DNA from: Ulota crispa | Taxonomy: Eukaryota; Streptophyta; Bryopsida; Orthotrichales; Orthotrichaceae | DNA: 64,000 bases | Assembly: GCA_963920765.1 (NCBI GenBank) | Contig: OY987242.1 | Location: 1,882,289-1,946,288, forward strand | Reading direction: 5' to 3' | Shown: positions 59,029 to 64,000 of the stretch, piece after piece | How positions within the stretch are numbered: the first letter of the stretch is position 1 | How the letters are laid out: every line of letters begins with the position of its first letter | Program-made: the position numbers and the translations under genes | The notes under the pieces: generated by a model | What the model was told of the DNA's origin: nothing | What the model saw: only the letters and a program-made list of their open reading frames with translations | Databases searched by the model: none

Positions 59029-59790
59029 TTGAGGGTTGGTACAAACAGAAAGGGTCTCCAAAAGGAACCCATGTACTCTCTAACCTTATTTTGTATTACA
59101 TCGGCATTCAACTTATTTTCTTTGTGAAAATTCAAAAGTACATACTCTTTTGGGATTTAAATGAAGATGTGCTTTAAATAATACATCACTGAAAAAAATT
59201 GGAGATAAAATACTTGTAAGATTTTTTATTATGTAACTCAAATTGCCTGACAACATAATTCTATTACCCTTCCAAACTCATTGAAGCACAAGAGTCCACC
59301 ACCATTTAAAGTAGGTTTAGATAGATGAGTGATAAGTGGATTGTCTTGTGATTCCTTAGTGCAAAAGTTTATTGAAGTGGCTCACTGTGAATTTGATGAT
59401 ACCGTTTAATAAATAAAAATCTCTTTGTTGATTTGATTTTTGGTGAATATATTTTATACTGTTGAAATAGAGGAGAATAGGATTTATTTGTAAAAAAAAT
59501 ACACAGAATCAAGTGTAAATGATTGTTGAATTAAGTACGTGAACACAAAATGTTTTGTATTGATGAAATAGACATTGATTTGCATAAGTCAACTTAAAAG
59601 AAAAATATATTCCACAAATCTTTGGTTTTGCAAAATGACAATGTATTTGGATGTCTGTCAAATATACAACCTTTACAAAATTGAAAGGGTTTTTTTTCCA
59701 AAGGAAGGTCGATATTGAAACGTTTTGAATGTGTATTGAACATTAGGTAAATGGGGAAAAACGGAGGGATCATTTTGTACTCCACCTCAA
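59029..59790. other. AT-rich intergenic DNA, nothing recognised
   Basis: No gene or element end is visible. Confidence 0.4.
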
Positions 59791-61245
59791 CCCTTAAAGC
59801 ACTGGGCTCAAATTTCACCAAAACCACTTCAAAATTGCCATTCCTAGTACAAGTGTACCAAATTTTAGATATTTTTTTGACAAATGTAGCCGTAAGATCT
59901 TGTACTACACTAGTATCAAAAGATGTGAAAAAAATTTAGGAGTTTTCACCATGTAGATTGTTAGACATTTGAGTTTGAATTGACAAAAAGCCATTTCTTG
60001 TCTCTACAAAAATCCGGGCAGCTGCACTTCACAAGATCATATTGGCATAAAAAAAACTCCAAAATGGTTGTACTTTTTGGATTTGTTCTTCAAAGCAAGT
60101 TGGATACTCACTTGAAAAACTTCAAATCATTTGAAATTGTAAAACATATGGAAAAACAATAGTAAGTAAAAAAAAGTAGAGAATGATCTAAACCACTAAA
60201 TTGTTGAAAACTTAATCATGGAAATGAAAAATTCCAATCCCAATGGTCGTAATTTTATGATAAACAATCTACATCTTTTGGTTTTGTTTTTCAATAAAAG
60301 TATTGAAAATTGAGTAAATTAATGGGCTTCAAAGTTTATTTTAGTGTAGAGAATCCATAATTGCCCGCAAACAAAATCTCCTCATAACTTTCATCTCATT
60401 GATCAAAATGGAATGATTCAAAGCTTCCCAAATAAATATAAATCTAAAGAACCAATTTCAAAAAAGAAAATCAAAGAATATAATTTATAAAGAGGTTTTT
60501 TGGTTGCACGCAGAGCAAAGAAAACTACATATCATGCAATAACTTTTGAACAAGACGTCCAAAGTTATGAAAATTGTTGGGCCTTAAAGCTACTCCTCGA
60601 ACACATCATGTGTGAAATCTTTAACCCCTAAACGCTCAAGGGGGTAAGGGCAAAACATAGATGTATAATAAAATAATACTTATATAACTTTAATGAAGTT
60701 TGCTTCAGAAAAGAAAATAAGAATCATGATGTTTAGTAAATATCCATATTGTATGATATTCAAAAAAAGTTTAGGATTTTTATTTAATGAATTTAGGAGC
60801 ATTTACCATTTAATATTCACCAAAATTACAAACTTTATGCATAGATTTTAAATTTGGTATTATTGGTTAGAAACATACATTCTATTGTAATCTTCAAAAA
60901 TGCAATATTTTCAAAGGAGAGAACATCATTAGTTTCCCAAAATAGTAAATTTTACAACACTAGCAAATATTGAAGTGTTTGTCTTTGAAAAATTCTCCTT
61001 GATGGGGTTTAATTTGGATTGACATGATTCAAGTTGGGTTGGAAAGTAGACTTGATTTTCTATTACAAAAAAAAAAAAAAAGTTCAAAAAGTTTTTTTGA
61101 ATCTTGGGCAACCTGCAGAAATTGGGCAGCAACCAGAAAATGGTCAATTGAGCGCTTAGGGGTAGAAAAAAAATGAAAACCCCATTAGTAATGAGCTGCC
61201 CAAAATTGCTATGTTGCCAAAAAAGGGTGTTCAATGCTTCATGGG
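59791..61245 (-). mobile_element. TTAA-type MITE, ~930-bp family, copy 4, interrupted
   Basis: The left end is CCCTTAAAGCACTGGGC (flank TCAA); the right end is TTCAATGCTTCATGGG followed by TTAA (61246-61249). Interior blocks (GAATCCATAATTGCCCGCAA, GAGCTGCCCAAAAT) are shared with copies 1 and 3 and with 44419-45148. It is about 913 bp after removing the nested element at 60625-61162. Confidence 0.82.
60625..61162 (+). mobile_element. TTAA-type MITE, ~540-bp family, copy 4, nested
   Basis: TTAA at 60621-60624, then CCCCTAAACGCTCAAGGGG; right end TCAATTGAGCGCTTAGGGG, flanked by TAGA (decayed TTAA). It sits inside the ~930-bp element at 59791-61245, whose sequence resumes on both sides as in 44419-45148. 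Confidence 0.9.
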
Positions 61246-61249
61246 TTAA

Positions 61250-62175
61250 TCTTACATACAATAAATGTAGGCATAGCTATAGCTCAAAGTTGTAATTATT
61301 TGAAAATTTAGACGCAATCACTAAGACTTCACTATTGTACAATAAAGAGCACACTTGTTATTTTGTAATATGCTAAATTTTACATAATGACAAAATTAGT
61401 GAATGTCCCAAAATGTACTAGTTTTCCCAATTTACCTAATATGGTGTTATTGAGTTTCAAGTTCAATCACTCCACTTGCTATGCATGAACTCTCATCTAA
61501 ATCCAATCCAATATTGATTTTCACCTTGGGATCTTGTTAACATATTTTACATCATGTATCCCACTTGTTATTTTTGATGCCATCATATTTATTTTGTTCC
61601 TACACATTGGAAAGAAAATACATGGTATGTCTAGAGTATGGCAGTGTTTATGCTTATGCTAGCTTTCAAATTTTTAATAAAGTTTTTTATTTGCCTTCTA
61701 TATTTATCAACCACTTAATCTCCTTCAACTAAATGATAAACTTTCCTAAATTTAATATTATTATTAGGGAATTATTATTGCAACACCCTAAATTGCTAAC
61801 ACAACATCCCTGTAAGCATAAAATGTGATTTTTAATGCTGATTTTCTAATTTGGATTAAAAAAATTGTTTCATCTTCATCATTCTAAGTCTATAGTCAAA
61901 AAATAATAAGTGTACTTGCAATTAAAACTAAAAATATAGGACTTTTGAGTTACTTAAAACAATAATACATCAAAAAATAGTACTGGTGCAATAATATTTC
62001 CACAAAAATTTGTATTTGTCATGATTTCTTTCAAAGAGGTGGTAGTGCAATTATTGAGTGAATGATGAACCGATTGAAAAATAAAAAATAGCAACAAATG
62101 ATCAAATCTAATGCTCACATGGGTGTTTTGATAACAATTTACAGTGTGGCTGTAGTAATTCCCTACTACTACTAT
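61250..62175. other. AT-rich intergenic DNA, nothing recognised
   Basis: No gene or element end is visible before the minisatellite. Confidence 0.4.
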
Positions 62176-63890
62176 GAGTACAAACGACTACAAGTACAAA
62201 CGACTACGAATACGAACGACTACGATTATGAACGACTACGAGTACAAACGACTACGAGTACAAACGACTACGACTACAAACGACTACAAGTACGAATGAC
62301 TACAAGTATGAACGACTACGACTACAAATGACTATAAGTACGAACGACTATGAGTACGCACAACTACGAGTACGAACGACTACGAGTATGAACGACTACA
62401 AATACGCACGGCTACGAGTACGCACGAGTATGAGTACGAACGACTACGACTACGCACGACTACGAGTACAAACAACTACGACTACAAATGACTACAACTG
62501 CGCACGACTACGAGTACAAACGACTACGAGTACGCACGACTACAAGAACAAATGACTACGAGTAAGCATGACTACGAGTACAAACAGCTACGAGTACGAA
62601 CGACTACAAGTACGCACGACTACGACTACGCCCGACTACGAGTACGAACAACTACGACTACGCACGACTACAAGTACAAATGACTACAAGTACGAATGAC
62701 TACGAGTAAGCACGACTACAAGTACAAACGACTACAAGTACGAACGACTACAAGTATGCACGACTACGAGTATGCACGACTACAAGAACGAACGACTACA
62801 GCTACAAACGACTACGACTACGCCCGACTACAAGTACGAACGACTACAACTATGCACGACTACGAGTACGAACGACTATGAATACGAACAACTACAACTG
62901 CGCACGACTACAAGTACAAACGATTACGAGTACGCACGACTACAAATACGCACGAGTACGAGTATGAACGACTACGAGTACGAACGACCATGACTATGAA
63001 CGACTATGACTACAAACGACTACGACTACGCACGACTACAAGTACAAACGACTACGACTACAAATGACTTCAAGTACGAACGACTAAGAGTACAAACAAC
63101 TACGAGTACGCACGACTACAAGTACGATTGACTATGAGTAGGAACGACTACGACTACGCACGACTACAACTACAAACAATTATGAGTACTAACAACTATG
63201 AGTACAAACAATTACGAGTAGGAACGACTACGAGTACGAACGACAACGAGTACGAACGACAATGACTACGCACAACTACAAGTACAAACAACTACAACTA
63301 TGCACGACTACGACTATGCATGACTACAATTACGAACAACTACGAGTACAAACGACTACAAGTACGAACGACTACGAGTACGAGCCACTATGAATACGAA
63401 CAACTACGAGTACAAACGACTATGACTACGCACGACTACAACTACGAATGACTACAAGTACAAACGACTACGATTACGCTTGACTACAACTACAAACAAC
63501 TACGAATATGAACAACTATGAGTACAAACGACTACAAATACAAACGACTCCAAGTACGAACGATTATGAGTACGAACAATTACAAGTACTACGGCTACAA
63601 ACGACTACAAGTACGCACGACTACAAGTACAAACGACTACAAGTACAAACGATTGCGAGTACGAACAACTACGACTCCGCACAACTACGACTACAAATGA
63701 TTACGAGTACGAACGACTACGACTACGCACGATTACAACTACAAACGACTACGAGTACAAACGATTATGACTACGCACGATTACAAGTACAAACAAGTAC
63801 AAGTACGAATGACTACGAGTATGAATGACTACAACTACAAACGACTACGACTACAAACGACTAGAACTACGAACAACTAGAACTACAAAC
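62176..63890. repeat. 16-bp minisatellite, ~107 units
   Basis: Units of the form ACTACGAGTACRMACG repeat every 16 bp. Most variation is G/A or C/T at a few positions. Because 16 is not a multiple of three, every frame gives a 16-residue periodic peptide, so open frames here are not genes. Confidence 0.97.
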
Positions 63891-64000
63891 TACTAGAATC
63901 TATGAATGACTACTACTATGAACTATTACTACTACAAACAACTAGAACTACGAACTACTACTACTACGAACTACTACTACTACGAACTACTACTGCTACT
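63891..64000. repeat. CTACTA-rich end of the minisatellite (cut by window end)
   Basis: Here the 16-bp unit gives way to CTACTACTACGAACTA-type triplet-rich units, which continue to the last base of the window. Confidence 0.85.

Noticed and set aside
62098-63828. Thr/Asp/Tyr-rich repetitive frames that resemble a repeat protein
   Set aside because: The 16-bp minisatellite makes a 16-residue period in all frames; there is no start context, splice support or codon bias.

Overview
The window is nuclear DNA of a land plant. Three intron-containing genes can be named, and two of them encode plant-type plastid-targeted proteins: ribosome-binding factor A and a DnaJ8-type J-domain protein. The third is a plant-type transcription elongation factor TFIIS. 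AT-rich intergenic DNA, a 4.4-kb intron and dense small DNA transposons fit a repeat-rich plant genome. I cannot fix the lineage from this sequence; a non-seed plant is possible but unproven.

Layout. Positions 1-14300 hold no gene. This is a nested palindrome: two outer arms (1055-4233 and 11084-14262) that look identical, around a spacer containing an older foldback element (4451-9353). The foldback element has itself been hit by three smaller transposons. Positions 14780-17666 are a TTAA-type element split by a 2.16-kb solo-LTR-like insertion. Positions 17700-35450 are the main gene island: an unrecognised gene with three supported exons (18849-21953, +), RBFA (25134-27866, +) and a TFIIS-like locus (28949-35431, +). 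The TFIIS locus has an in-frame stop just before its zinc ribbon and a changed catalytic Asp. Positions 36470-40162 are a run of TTAA elements, several sharing or nearly sharing their TTAA sites. A second small gene island (40163-42540) holds DNAJ8 on the minus strand. Positions 42550-62000 are mostly transposon-derived or featureless AT-rich DNA, with one weak candidate exon near 51 kb. A perfect 701-bp GATA microsatellite lies at 57267-57967, and a 16-bp minisatellite runs from about 62176 off the window end.

The main structural theme is a large group of non-autonomous elements whose ends read CCC(C)TNA... and which sit in TTAA targets. At least six size families occur, with about 25 copies. 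Internal empty sites (the same sequence elsewhere in the window without the insertion) prove several insertions and support TTAA duplication. That is the signature of the piggyBac superfamily, which is not usually reported as abundant in plants. Beside them are a Mutator-like MITE family with 9-bp duplications (all three copies inside introns), a hAT-like MITE with an 8-bp duplication, hairpin MITEs and the foldback element. The named genes do not form a pathway: RBFA and DNAJ8 act in the plastid and TFIIS would act with nuclear RNA polymerase II.
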